A DNA stretch of 64,000 bases from Tilletiaria anomala UBC 951 (GCF_000711695.1 NW_013546975.1:1-64000), one strand, 5' to 3'. Shown: positions 10,701-22,645, counted from the stretch's first letter. Translations and numbers: made by a program. Notes: a model not told the origin generated them from the sequence alone.

Positions 10701-12603
10701 AGTAGCTGGAAGTCGAGCCGTGGCGACGTATCTACCCTCGAGCTGTCTCAGCCATGCGCGGCTGAACTCAGCAGAGACCATGCTAAAGGAGAGTCTTTGC
10801 TGTTAACAGAAGAGGATGCCGATGGACACGGCCCAGTGTGGTGGGCCACTGCAGTTAAGCGGGACATCAAGCACAATTTTGCCCATTGGCTGATTTTTGT
10901 CTTGACATGCATTGGCTGGATTTTTGGCTTTAGCTTCCTCAGCAAGAGTTTGTGGTACTCATCCGCAGCCAATATTGGAGGGGAGAAAAACCAGTCCGAC
11001 CTGCAATTTTACGGATGCACAACAACGTACTGGCTACGGAATGCAGACTGCGGACTCGACGGTCAGTCTTGTGTCCCCTTTGCTTCCAACGTCTCAGTTC
11101 CGTTCAGATGTCCAAACGGATGCAGTTCAACAACCCTAGGTGCAGCACGCGCTGTCGGAGCCGAAATTATCAACTGGAAGCCCCTCATTGTCGGGGGAGG
11201 GGATGTGCAGCAGACGTATCGCGCCGATTCGTGGGTATGCGCGTCCGCCATTCACGCTGGCCTCTTCTCTGATTTAAAAGGAGGCTGCGGTGTGCTCAGC
11301 CTCGTCGGCACGTATTCCGATTACGAGGCCAAGGTCGCCAACGGACTAGGTAGCTTGTCTTTCAATTCAACCTTTCCAAGTTCTTATCGGCTTGAGCGCA
11401 TGGACAATGGGACCGGCTGCTCTGATGACCGGTGGAAAGGTTACTTTCTCAACGTTGTTCTCTCCTCCTTTGTTGGCTTTGTGCTGCAGCCGAAGCCAAT
11501 CGTCTTTTTTTGGCTCCTCGTCTGCCTTGGCTTTTGGCACGTCAACATGATCTCCGAGCCCCGCGATTTCCCGCCTCCCATTGGCGTCCCCTTTGGAGAC
11601 TTTTTGCCAACCCTCTTCACGGCATATGCGATTTGGAAGTTGGCAGTGCGCTTCGTTTGGCCGGCGTTCAATCGCTTACCAATAGAGCGGACAATCTGGC
11701 AGCTCGGCTTCTACTGGCTCGGTACGCTGCTCAATGTCGTCTTTGCAAGCGTGCCCCTCAATCGGCTTGTCGCATCCGACCTCCGGTCGCAACCAGGTGC
11801 TCTGACCTCGTTGATCATTATTATTATCGTAGTGGTGATCATCGTCATCAATCAATTGCGAGTCGTTCGCAAGACCGGTTATCTCCCAAAATACCTCACG
11901 CTTTACATCACCGGCGGCATCATTGTCGGCATACTTGCTGCTGTGCCAGGAGAGTCACTTCGTTTGCACCACTACATCATTTCTCTCGTGCTGCTGCCTG
12001 GCGCAGCTTTTCCGACAAGGCTCTGTCTAATCTACTCCTCCTTCCTGCTGGGGATGTTCCTTAATGGTGTCGGCCGATGGGTAAGCATCCCATATTCACA
12101 AGTGGAAACATTTACTGACATTCCACGGTTTGTAGGGCTTCGACGGCTTGCTCCAGGATGTTGCTACTGTTCGTGGGGATGGCATCATCAGTTCAGACCT
12201 ACCAAGCTTTGCTACGCAACAAGCCACTTGGGCTGGCGTGGTTGCAAACTCGACGAATACTACAGCATCGAGAGGCACCGTAACCTGGACACCTATCCCG
12301 GTCAATCTAACCAGCAGCTGGGACAGTTTCGCCTTGCTTGTGGATGACGTTTTGCGCTACCAAGGCACGGCAACGTCGTTCAATATCTCTTCGATCCTCT
12401 CCGACTACGAATCAGACGCGGCCAAGAACTTGACCAATTCGCTTAATGATGTATCTGTCGTATCGCTATCTCAGCAACTCGCATCGGAGCCGCACTACCT
12501 TCGCCTAGCATACGTCTCGCAGGGTCAGTACGGAGATTTCACCCAGGCCGCGACGGCATTCTACAATGGGACTTGGATAGACGCTCCCCCTGGTGCAACA
12601 TAA
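7794..12603 (+). CDS. DUF1308 (C7orf25-like) region joined to LCCL-domain membrane protein
   Basis: Three exons: 7794-8108, 8181-12080, 12136-12603; 1560 residues. Introns of 72 and 55 nt keep phase. The first 800 or so residues resemble the DUF1308/C7orf25 family: INLDLSALVALVSDVSH near 448 and PRSLAENMR near 802. After a Ser-rich linker comes FVRGP (about 902), a first membrane segment (about 1007-1030), a Cys-rich LCCL domain (about 1048-1180, with SWVCASAIHAGLFS), then several C-terminal membrane helices including an Ile/Val-rich one. The second part alone has the layout of fungal LCCL membrane proteins. The frame is open across the join with no ATG between residues of about 810 and 912, which argues for one protein. 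Two genes merged by a missed intron remain possible. Function unknown for both families. Confidence 0.72.
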
Positions 12604-12676
12604 GGTCTTTTCTATGTATCTTAGGTGGCCATCTTGAAATGTAACTTTGTGCGAACGCAAGTGAAGAAAAATTAAT

Positions 12677-14533
12677 CTATAGCTCAAATGTCTCGGCAAA
12701 ATGACGGACAACGTCCTTGCCGAGAACTTGCATCCCGATGGCAGTGGTCCTACAGATGATGGTACCATGAGAATTCGTGACGTCTTGGAAATAGGTGAAG
12801 TGCTTGCGGAGATTCGGAAGGGCATTTAAACGTGCAACCATGAGCTTCTGCTTCTCGCTCAACGATGCTAGTTTACTGCCTGCGTAACGACCGCGCTGTA
12901 GAGTGAGAGAAGGTCCCTCGATACGCGTAGACATGGGCTTTGACGTGCTGGTTGCACAATTTCTGTCGCTGCTAGATGGATCCCGTTTAGGCGCACCATT
13001 GCCCTGGATGATATTCTTGAGGACCGGGTGCTTGTCCCCTTCGCCCTCTTCTGCGCAAACTCCCTCGGTAACTGTTTGCAGGGCGTTTCCAGCGGCGATG
13101 AGCATGCGTTGGATGCGACTGTTAGTGTTTGGCTGCTCTGCGGCCAAGCTCTGTTCTTTCAGCCAAAGTTCCTCTTCCTCCTGGATGCGCTTCCTTGACA
13201 ATTTGCCTTGCCCTCTAGATCTGACCGCGAGGATGCACAAGAGAGCCGGTAAAAGAAAAGGGAGCGAGAGCATGGACAGATAATTCCATGGTGGCCGGAA
13301 TGGGTATAGGCTCGGGCGGAGGAAGATAGGTAGAGATGAGGGGAGCACGGCAGCGCTTAGGCGTGCCAATGTGCTTCTTTCATCTGACGGAATAGCCCGC
13401 TGCGGGTTGTAACTCTCTATCAAGTGAGGGTAGGAAGGGCTCGTATTGCTTGCAGCCAACAACCATCGATCGTCAGATAGGAAAGAAGGAGAATGAACAA
13501 ATCATGTTACTCACACCGTTGTGCCCTCGAGCAGGAAGGGGTCGTCAAACTCGATCGCGCCCGTTCGGAACGGCACGGTCAAGTCACTGAGACTATTGGC
13601 ATAAACTATGACATGTTTGAAACTTCCTAACGCTTTCATAAACACTGATCCAGGCTCGCTCATGGCTTCGAGAAGGCCTCGTTGTTCCACACATTTCGCA
13701 TGCTCAGAGTCATGCAGTGCTTGTGAGTCACCATGTGTACCCCAGTCTTCGTCTATCGCGTATAGTTGCTTGCCAGTGCGGCTGAGGATCTGGCCACCGA
13801 CGTAATGCACCAGTTTCCCAAAAGGTGAATTGACAGGTGGGACGCCGATGTGGGGCGTCGCAAATGTGTAGATGCTGGAAGACTCAATTCGACCGTGGTT
13901 TTGAGATTTGGATGCTATCGGAGAACTGGTCAAGTACCCTTGATACCAAAGCACGGCGATGGCATATCGAATAATGAGGCCACCAAGTGAATAGCCGACG
14001 ATACTCAGCCGTCGAACCTGATAGGCCGCGGACTTGTTGTCCGCATCCTCATCCACACCCGTCTCCTCGATTCTCTTGATTTCTGCTTTGATCTCCCGAA
14101 TTACTCTCTCGGCGCACAAGTCTATCCCGTCGTAAGTGTTGACCCACCTGTTGCTGACGGTGTTGAGCAGGACCAGTTTCCACCCAGGCTCAGGGGCATC
14201 GATATCTTCCACCTCGTCGAGGGCCTTTTGCACTTGTGCTTCCTCCTTCTCACGCTGCGCTTTCTGTTGAGCTTCTGTCTTCTCGTTCTTGGAGCTTGCT
14301 TTCTTTCTCATGCTCTCCTCTACCGTAGAGCTAGATGCTGAAGGATCCAGAGGATACGAACCAGAAGCGTCCAATGCAGGCGAAAGGACACAGCTGTGTG
14401 CCTTAGCAAGACTTCGAGCTAGGAGCGAAACATGCTGTGGATCTCCCCACAGCCCGTGAACGAACACCGTAAGGTGCACTTTCGTGACTCCGTTGGAGTC
14501 GCTCGCAGAGGCCAACGCAGATTGAGTTGTCAT
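12677..14533 (-). CDS. DUF676 (ROG1-type) lipase/serine esterase
   Basis: Two exons, 14533-13515 and 13448-12677, intron 66 nt; 596 residues. An alpha/beta-hydrolase of the family holding yeast Rog1 and Lpl1, which cleave acyl groups from lipids. HLTVFVHGLWGD (about 20-31) is the strand and oxyanion region. GYSLGG carries the probable nucleophile Ser182. FATPHIGVP follows, and NSHGTIICR near the C-terminus holds a candidate catalytic His. A charged Lys/Glu-rich insert (about 75-110) lies after the oxyanion strand. A hydrophobic segment (PFLLPALLCILAV) in the second exon may bind membrane. Its stop is only about 73 bases from that of the DUF1308-LCCL gene, so the two transcripts probably overlap at their 3' ends. 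The exact lipid substrate cannot be read from sequence. Confidence 0.88.
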
Positions 14534-15075
14534 GGTGAGGATTTTTGGACTGGATGTGATTAGGGGAGGCCGCTCAAAACTGATTTCGAGGCGGTCGTAA
14601 GACTAGCTCACCGATGAATCGACGACACTCCACGGTGACGGAATCGCGCCTTCAAGCGCTAAACGGTACAGGCTGAAGGGAACAGCAATGATGGTAGCTT
14701 TCTGCGCTCCTGGTCTCATCCACAGTTGAGCTTATGCGACGATATACCAGGAAATTGTATCACGTCGCGGTCCGAAAGCCGACTGTGGTTGCATGAGCCA
14801 GGAACTGCCGGTTTCTGCATGTCTAAACCCGCACTGAGAATATCAGAGGTAAAATCGAAGGAATGCGGGAGAACGAGTTGCATATTCAAGTTTTGCCACC
14901 AGAACACGGGGGTTTGAGAGGATGATGTATGAAATCTCGGAGTTCTCTCAGTCTATCGCCGGTGAACCGGCGTTTAACCACAACCCGTGATAACCAGCAA
15001 AAATACATAGTTTCTAGTGTATGCTACCGAATCAATGTCTTAGGAAGAAGACGATGATGAAATACTTTACAATAC
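14534..15075. other. Intergenic region upstream of the lipase gene
   Basis: Between the lipase start and the IPK1 stop, both on the minus strand. It should hold the lipase promoter and the IPK1 3' end. No gene is supported. Confidence 0.4.
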
Positions 15076-16688
15076 TTATGTCTTCTGTACCAGTTTCCAC
15101 GGCGTGGTGCTCTTGTCCCAGTCCAATCTATTCTTTTCGACCCAAGCCTTGAAGCTCTCTACGATCTCCTGGTCAATCTTCCACCACTTGTACATGCTGC
15201 CGACTGGCTTGGGATCCAAGTCGATCAGCCTGATGGAACATTCGGGCCCGTCGTGCTCGGAGTTTCGTATGAATCGCAAGAACATAGAACAGTCTTTGAA
15301 TGTCGCACTGACAACGTACTGAAGAATCTCAGCGCGGTGACTTTTCGCCAAGAGTCTGGCGGCCCTGTTGCTTTGTGCTCCAGGTGCTATCATGACCGCT
15401 TCGATGAGCTCCTGCAGAGTGGGCTCCTTCATGATGGTAGCAGCGGCAGATGAACTCCCGTCCTTGAGCTGGAAAGGCGCGGCAGAGGAGGCTCCCACAT
15501 CGCTGACAGGCTCGGATCGCTCCAGGTCGCTCCAACCTTGGCCTAGTAGCTGAATGTCCGCCGCAGATTGACATACAGCCAGGCGTTCCAATAAAGGCGA
15601 TGCATGCAGGTGTGAGAGCAGGAGATCGAGGAAGGCCTGCTTGACGTGATCTTCGGATAATTCGACAGACAGAAATTCCGTAAGCTCGGCCCATTGCTCG
15701 CCGCAGAGAAAGTTTCCGTTCAAGTACACTCGAAGATTGTTGTTCATGTGTTGCTGGGTTGAAGCAGAGGAAGCAACAGCATCCCCGTTATCCATACCGT
15801 TAATATCGTCACTTTCGTTGCCAGCTGTAGGAATTGCATCCGATGTGCGTCTCCATTCGTTCCAGAGTGCTTCAAGAGCATGTCGTGTGCGAGCGGGATC
15901 CCGACTAGCGAGATCAAGTGGGTCGTAAAGCTGCTGCCATTCTGCTAGTGACAGACTCGGATCTCGATGTATGCGATGCATTTTGTAGCGGGATATGTTC
16001 TTCTTGAAGTCAAATGTGGCCTTTACCTCCCTGTCGGTTGCTTCCACTAACGCCGGTAGAAAGAGCCATTTGGGCTGTACCGTTCATCTAAGTCAGTGCA
16101 CAGGTAAACGACGCAATGGATAGACAAGTAGCGCTGACGCACCTTGATCTCGACTGCAAGTACTCGCCTTGGAACAGCTCTCGATGCTGTGACGGCATGT
16201 CCGCTTGAAGTCAAGTCCTCAACAGCCCAGATGAGAGATGCGGAGGGATCGATCTCATCGATCAGTCTCCTCCGCTCCGGCCTGGATTCTTCTATACGAC
16301 GAGCAATGGCTTCTACGAAAGGATGTCCCTGTGCATGTATGTCAGCTGTTTCGTAGCAAGGCAGCTCGATGGGAATGCTGGCAGGTAGTACATCTGACAG
16401 CCCAAGCAGGGGAACAATGACCTTGCTCTGAAATGCTTGGCTATCGATTTGAGGCGTCTGCGGCTTGCCATTCTTCCCTGATTTGAGCTTTTGCTTTTTC
16501 ACGCGCAAAGCTAGCGCTCCTTCCTCTCCCAAGAAAGGGGAACCGACTGAAGATGAAAGCTGTTGAGGGCTGGATGCGATAGGGCCAGTGTAACGGAGAA
16601 GCAGGTTTTGTCCCCCTTCAGCCAGGAAGGACCATTCTTCCGCGTGCAGGAGCGATGCATCAAGATTTGTCGGTGGCCAGCCGCTCAT
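15076..16688 (-). CDS. IPK1: Inositol-pentakisphosphate 2-kinase
   Basis: Two exons, 16688-16143 and 16074-15076, intron 68 nt; 514 residues. The enzyme adds the last phosphate to inositol pentakisphosphate to make phytate (IP6), which in fungi is tied to mRNA export and phosphate signalling. Family marks: QNLLLRYTG and ALRVKK near the start, HPFVEAI in the middle, VEIKPKWLFLP rebuilt exactly across the splice junction (residues about 179-189), then SATFKDCSMFLR and IRLIDLDPKP. The open frame extends slightly upstream but without an ATG, so the first ATG is used. A Ser/Ala-rich low-complexity stretch separates two C-terminal blocks. Confidence 0.92.
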
Positions 16689-17000
16689 CTTGAAGACCCG
16701 ATGTTCGATGAAGCCCACTCGAAAGATGATGCAACATGTGGTAAAATCGGGCCACGGCTGATGTGCGACGAGGGATCGTGATTCGTGACTGTCATCTCAG
16801 CGATTTGTGTGCGCCATAAATGACGATTATCATGTACCCTCCAGCGAGATATCGATCAAATGAGGAGGACGCGCGGAACGGCATCGTCTTTCGACTTTCA
16901 ATCATGTAGGTTTACAGGATGCATCGCGAATTTCATCGGTTCAATGAAAATGCAGCGAGCGTCAACGAGTGCCTAAAGTAACTAAAGCAGTTTCCTGCGC
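16689..17000. other. Short intergenic region
   Basis: About 310 bases between IPK1 and the next minus-strand gene. It should contain the IPK1 promoter. Nothing else seen. Confidence 0.4.
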
Positions 17001-17966
17001 TCAAGCGCCCTTGTAATTGTAGCGAAGGCCGGCAAGTCCATGTGTTTGGCGTTCGCTGGACCAGATAGATCGCTCGATGCAGCATGTAACTCCAATCACA
17101 AGAGGTGTTAGGGCCCACCAGCCAGCATTGCCAAAGCTACCGGCGCCAAAGGTCATGAGCGGAAGAGGTAGGCTGGCGACGCAGAGGACAACGAGGTACA
17201 TCAGCCTTGGGCTGGTGGTCGCGGCGATCCGTTGGCCCTCCGTTACGGTATGGTCTTGATCGGCCCTGCCGCCGCTGGGAGCCCATCTGATTTGGCTCAG
17301 TGGAGGGACAAGAAAGTTCGGAGCAGTGCCGAAAGGATGCGGCTGCGCGGGAAAGGCGTAACTTTTGCGGCGCTTGATGATGGCCGGTATTTCCATCGCG
17401 TCCGCCGTCTCGAAAGCTACCATGTATAGGAGTCCTCCTTGAATGAGGAGGAACGCAATGTAGAACGGGAGCGCCGGCAGGTAGATTAAGTCATCATGCG
17501 TACCTTGCCCGCTACCCCAAAAGACGATGAGATGATTCTGCGGGTGTGTCCCTGCAATATACGACGGGAGCGGAGTGAAGTAGCTAACAGACGTGAATTC
17601 GACTTGAGTCAGAGCGCAGCCCATCTCACGGCTGAAAATCTAATTGGAGTGCTCACAAGATAAACAAGAGGCCCTGCATGAGTAGAACGGCGCTGCGGTA
17701 AATGTAGTTCCATTTCTTGTTTTGCTCTCGGAGCTCTTCAATGATCTTTTGTTGCTCTGCTTTGCCAAAGCATCGGATATTAGTAATTCATGATCTCGAG
17801 AACAAAGGAATGATATGGTGTGCTTCGCACCTTCATTGTTCAGCGGCTCAGCTGACGCATTCTCAGCGAGGACGGCAAATGGATCCTCTTCGTGCGCTTT
17901 ACCCTTTCCTTTGAGGTCGTCGGCTTCCGCACCGGCAGCGTTGCCGCGTCGCTTGACTTCGGACAT
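17001..17966 (-). CDS. Four-pass membrane protein, unrecognised
   Basis: Three exons: 17966-17831, 17759-17657, 17583-17001; introns 71 and 73 nt; 273 residues. I do not recognise the family. The N-terminus is hydrophilic and charged, with a short coiled-coil-like piece (EQQKIIEELREQNKKW). Four probable helices follow: one after KKWNYIYRSA, LIYLPALPFYIAFLLIQGG, RLMYLVVLCVASLPLPL, and GWWALTPLVIGVTCC. A Pro-rich loop separates helices 2 and 3. The middle exon joins in phase on both sides and completes helix 1, which supports the model. The N-terminus has no signal peptide. Confidence 0.75.
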
Positions 17967-19193
17967 GATAACTATCGAGACTCTGAACAGTCGGTCACAA
18001 ACCACGAGGGTGTCCAAAGCAGGTAGGTTGTATCTTTGGGGGATGAACCAAAGAAGAGGCAGAACGACTTGCAGCACGAACCTTCGCAATTCCTATTACG
18101 TTCTCCATGATGGATTTGATCGACTCGTTACATCCACCTGTCCGCGTCACCCATTTCTCATTTCTTTCTTTTTCTGCTTCTTTCTTTTTTTTCAAACCAA
18201 AGCGCCCAAGCTTTAGATGTGAGCTGGCTCTCGCTCTGGTACACGTGCTCATCTGGTACGCCACCTCATCGACCAGACACCTAGAAACGCATTGCGGCAG
18301 CGCTTGACAGCGCTATCCACAACAAGAAAAAGACATGGCCCCTTGTGCGCTACCGTCAAGTGACTGGTTGCGACGTTGTCTTTAACTTTTGTGCTTTATT
18401 GACTCCATGCGAGTGCTCCAATACCGCTGTTATCTCCTAATGGGAGCGGCACCTCCTCAGCCGCTTCACCACTGCCGCCGCTCGCTCTTCTCGCCCCTGC
18501 CACAGCCTCTACCGTGTTTTTTCTCTGCACACCTAGTGTAATCTTTATGCCCATAATCAATGGCGTCTCCCTAGGCCACCACATCAACATCGAGTGAACG
18601 AATTTCTTCCGGCCGTGCGTGTCGTGTCTTCATCCTGCTCGGTACAACCAGCGTGTAGTATAAGTGGATATAATACAAGAGAGGAGGATGCATAGGCAGC
18701 GAGCAGCGCGGCCATCTGTGCGCCCAAGAAAATAGAACCGACGAAGAAGCATTGGCCAAGAGTTGTTACCATTTCTGAACAGCGCCCGAACCACCACGAC
18801 GTGAAGCATATACTGCGCAGCGCTGCCAGTGCTCGAGCCAGTAGCCTCTTCGCTGGAGCTGCTGGTGCTGGTGCTGGAGCCAGTACTAGAGCCAGTAGTA
18901 GGCTTGCTGCTCGAAGCAAAGCCTGAGGCGCTAGGAGGACCATGTGGGCCACCGAAGCCTCCGGTGCGTTGGCCACCTCAGTGACCGTGTGGATTACCAA
19001 TGTCATATCTGCTATGGAATCCGCATTGCAGGCTCCAAGGTCCATTATGGTTCGGATCCCTCCTGTGGTTGAGGGCGTTGACGTTGCGCCTCCAAGGCAC
19101 AGCAGTGTAAGTACTGCATCCGGGTGCAAAGCTGCCGAGTTCACCTGCTGATCACTGCACGTGTTGATCAAGTGCGATGACCCAAGGCATCAC
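17967..19193. other. Gene-poor stretch with low-complexity coding-like patch
   Basis: No gene can be closed here. 18160-18200 is a strong CT tract on the plus strand. On the minus strand, about 18800-18980 reads as a Gly/Ser/Thr-rich patch (GFGGPHGPPSASGF then Ser-Thr repeats) that could be the tail of a secreted or wall protein, but no supported exon leads into it. It lies just downstream of the duplicated block at 19194-19604 and may belong to the same decayed locus. Confidence 0.3.
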
Positions 19194-19340
19194 TCACGAG
19201 TAATTAGGCTGGGGTTTCGCCGGTGGCGTCTCAGCAGCGCTCTGGGCACCCTGGACGACTGCCTTTCATACTTGATTGGTTTTCTGTTGCATGCTGATTT
19301 GGGAGTCCAAAGGAGATTGGACGTCATCGGCAGAGTCATG
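19194..19340 (-). pseudogene. Degenerate copy of a terminal exon (copy B)
   Basis: This block repeats the block at 19461-19604 in the same orientation, offset about 267 bases. Both begin CATGAC, end in TACTCGTGA, and encode related residues (HDSADDVQ against HDYSGDVQ; PQPNYS against LQPGYS). By hand count 56 of the first 90 bases agree; one codon is inserted. Copy B has an in-frame stop where copy A has Trp, so it is probably dead. Confidence 0.6.
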
Positions 19341-19460
19341 ATCATCGAAGTTCTTGGTCTTTAGACTCCGACTTTGAGAAACAGCAGGGGGTTATTTGGG
19401 TTCAGGCAATCGCAGGCGTGGCAGAAGTTGATTCTTGGGCGCACTTTGCAGTAGCTGAAC

Positions 19461-19750
19461 TCACGAGTAGCCTGGTTGCAGCTCCGCAGGAGGTTGGCCA
19501 GCATTCAGAGCAGCCTGTGTAGTCGCCTTCCAAGCCTGATCGGCCTGCTTCTGCACGGCTGCCTGGCAGTCCAATGCGGCTTGGACGTCGCCGGAGTAGT
19601 CATGCGCGGCAATCCTGACCTATGCATCCTCGTGTTGTCCACATTGCGTGCACGGCGAGCGATGCCCTCGGCTTGGGCGGGGTTGGCAACGAAAGTCGTA
19701 GTTGCCACAAAGGTGGGCCCAGAAGGGAGAATGGGGGTTTTGAGCAACAT
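19461..19750 (-). pseudogene. Short coding-like locus with frame break (copy A)
   Basis: An ATG at 19750 after a CT-rich leader opens a C-ended codon run (MLLKTPILPSGPTFV, then FVANPAQAEGIARRARN). About 130 bases on, good coding continues in another frame: AAHDYSGDVQAALDCQAAV to LQPGYS and a stop at 19461. No plausible intron (too short or wrong phase) links the two frames, so this is either a frameshifted pseudogene, an assembly error, or a gene with unusual splicing. I cannot name the family; the N-terminal strand faintly recalls small ABM-type dimeric barrels. Confidence 0.4.
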
Positions 19751-22207
19751 CTTGGCGAGAAGTCGAGCAACTGAATAAAATGGAAAAGGTGCAGACAAAA
19801 GGGAACAAGACAAATAAGGAGACAAAATCGTTGTAAGAGTGACGGGGTGAAGTCGTAGTGAAGGTGTGCGTCAGGCAAGCGTTCTAGCTGGAGAGAATAT
19901 GCTTATCCTGCACGGAGCTGCCCTAGGCTGGCCGCAAGATGTGACATCGAACGTAGCTGAGAAACCAAGAGTCTTGAAGGAAAGATGGGATGCTTTGAAC
20001 ATCGATGCGGTATCGTCGATATTTCAGCATCCCATGGTGACCACTTTGCGGTGGGAATCCCATCGTCGCATCATCGCTTAAGGGCTGAAGACCAGCATAT
20101 TTTCTGCACGAGGTTTAATCTAATGCCACAATAAATTCAGATCAGCTAATCTTGATCTGCTTGGACTGGGCGGGTGTGAAGCTAGGAAATGCATGTAAGA
20201 GTCATGCACAGGTACTGTTCAGACTGGGCTGCGAAACCGGAGGTGCTCACTTGGGGTTCCTGCTAGCTGGCGTTGATGTCAAGCTGCGTCGGCAGCAGAC
20301 ACGCAGATCCGTAGCCACACTGAAAGCAAAGTCATCGGGATAGGGGGAGCTGGAAAGCAGGCCTTGCGCGGGGGAGCTGCTTTCGCTGTCAGACGCAGCG
20401 TAATTCTAGCTGAGGTCCAGCAAAGCATACCTCCTCATCGGCCTTCCAGGCGTTAGCGTGTCATGCGGCATTAAATAAAGTCAATCCGATCGTAAACCAG
20501 TTATAGACGGGCTCTGTCAGGTCATCCAGAACGTAAATCGTGATCGATTATATGGTCTGCCAAAATCTAGTGTCTGGTCTGGGAACTCGTGAAACGCCCG
20601 CCTATTCCTCTAATCGCCAGGTGGGAACAATTGAATGATCGGCCGTCCTGTCTTTCTCCATTGTGCAACGTAGGCGTATCCACAACTGCGCCCAGTTCGG
20701 AGAACAAGACGCAAAAGGCCCAAGTGCCATTGAGACGAGTACCGCCAACATGACCAGGGCCGGAGTCGTGGGTTGATGGGATGCTCGGCCCATCGTCAAG
20801 GCTTGACATGCGCACTTCCTTAATGCCAGTTCGGAGACTCCGAGTTCTTGGTCTCGCTCACAGGTCACCTTGTAATGGAGCAATCATCTCCCCGTGTGCA
20901 GAAAATGTATGCAGGTCGATCAAGTCGGGACATAGAGTCCGAGTCACAGACTCACAGCGTCGACACGTGCACGCAGCACCGACAATGCACTGCACGGCGG
21001 TCTGCGCAAGTCTGCGTTTGTGGATCTCACCCCGGCTCGGGACATCGACATTAGGTAGGCACCCGCTTTGTGCTGGCGGTGGACATGCGACAAGATTGTT
21101 AGCTTTCCGCTGGACGTGTTCAGCTGCATTCACCTCTATCTGGCTATCTCTGGACGCTCTGGCTACCAGATGACTACAATCTCGACGCCGATCAGTACCA
21201 TGTCGGCCACGACCCTTATGTGAGCGGAGTTGTTTGAAAGTCGCCGAACAGAATGGATGGCGAACGAGATGTATCAGTTTTGGTCGACATGGGGTCAAAT
21301 AATGCAGAAGACCAAAGGCCGAGTGCTCCTTCGAGCCTCTGCCGGAAGTTATTTGTTTTTTTGCGGCGGTTTCTGGCATTACGGTGAGCTGCTGACACTC
21401 ACTTCGAGGGATGCTGCAATTCAGCATACGTCGTGTATATGACAGATATATTTTTCTTTGCCACTGGCACGCTGATTGCGCAAATTCCGCATGCGTATGG
21501 TTTGTAGTTGTGCACTAAACTTTCGGGCAGCTGCTAGCTTTGTTGTCGCGTAGGAAGGGTCTTCACGACACGCAGCAGTTTCAAATCGAAACTCAAGACA
21601 TCAGTGGGCCGTAGAACAGTTTCTCAGGTAAAGTAGCGCTGGGAATGACAAACCGCTGCTCGAAATGCCAATGGTTCGAAATACACTCGCTGATTGCAGT
21701 TAGCGAACGTGCTGCTGCTACACGCCCTCCAAGTGGTTCTTATGTCTGGTTTGGCGAAATATCATCTGGGGGTGAAGACGGTGCTGATTACTAGGATCCA
21801 TACTTTTATATTCCCTCGAATGCTGGAGATGGAGGTTATGGATGCGCAGTTCTCACCCAGCAGGCGCCCAACCTGAGAGACATATGGCTAATCAAGAGAT
21901 CGGGAAGGAGCTAGGGACCCAAACCGGAGTCAATGATGTTCATAGGATACAATGCGACAAGCCCTCGCATATATAAACGGCTCGCGACTTCACCAACCCC
22001 CAATGTGTTGCTAGTGCTATCCCCTTACTACGTCAGCCCGCTTGCAAGTGCAAGTAGGACGTTACCTGCACCTGCCTTCTTCTCCGGCTCACTTGCTAGC
22101 TTCGCAAGAGGTTGTCTCCATTGTCGCCGGAACGGCCGACCTTCAAGACACAACAATCATTTTTGCACTCCGCACTAACTCTCATGCTGCTGCTAGCCAC
22201 GCTGACC
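19751..22207. other. Gene-poor stretch
   Basis: About 2.4 kb. On the minus strand 19751-19900 looks like a CT-rich leader for the locus above. The rest has only short open frames with no family features. TATA-like TATATAAA near 21970 belongs to the small secreted protein gene to the right. Confidence 0.4.
21970..21977 (+). promoter_or_regulatory. TATA box of small secreted protein gene
   Basis: TATATAAA followed by a CT-rich stretch and, about 230 bases on, the ATG at 22208. Spacing is long but workable for a leader of about 200 bases. Confidence 0.45.
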
Positions 22208-22645
22208 ATGCAGTCCTCACATTCTCGACCGCTCCCTGTCCTCTTCTCTGCACTACTGCTCTTACTCACCCGCGCGCTTTGCACAGAACCTACACGCGCC
22301 GTCGATCCGCGCATGCTAGTCATTTCTGCGCGCCTTCCAGGAGGGCAGATGTAAGGCCAAGGTCAACGCGACGATGTCAAGTTGCACGCCATTGCCGATG
22401 GCGGGGTCGCACGCATTCTCACGAGACAGATGATAACTCCGCCCACCCAGCACGCGGACAGTGTGAGCCCGGACGAATATGTAGCAGCAGCAGCCAGAAC
22501 CGAAAATGCCAAGCGGCAGATGATGCTGCCGCCCGATCAGCAAAGTGTCGATGAAAGCGCGGAAGGCGCAACGGATGCGCCATCACCATCAGGAGCGAAG
22601 GTCAGCGCCAAAGTTCAGAACGCAGTTGAAAAAACCGCAAGCTGA
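22208..22645 (+). CDS. Small secreted protein, candidate effector
   Basis: Two exons, 22208-22350 and 22426-22645; 120 residues. The N-terminus has a clear signal peptide: a basic start, then LPVLFSALLLLL, with cleavage likely around residues 25-26. The mature part of about 95 residues is Ala/Ser/Pro/Glu-rich and has no Cys. The 75-nt intron has a strong GTAAGG donor and an ACGAG acceptor. Its length is a multiple of three, and the stop in frame is inside it, so the frame continues cleanly after splicing. An alternative ATG at 22184 adds eight residues. No family is recognised; it could also be a short wall or extracellular protein. Confidence 0.5.

Noticed and set aside
19041-19065. GGTTCGGATCC resembling a tRNA T-arm
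   Set aside because: No acceptor stem, anticodon arm or A box could be paired around it.
20602-20793. 63-codon minus-strand frame with a signal-peptide-like start
   Set aside because: No promoter, no conserved mature part and poor codon use; probably chance hydrophobic run.
20858-21427. 189-codon minus-strand open frame
   Set aside because: Composition is not protein-like and no family or splice signals support it.
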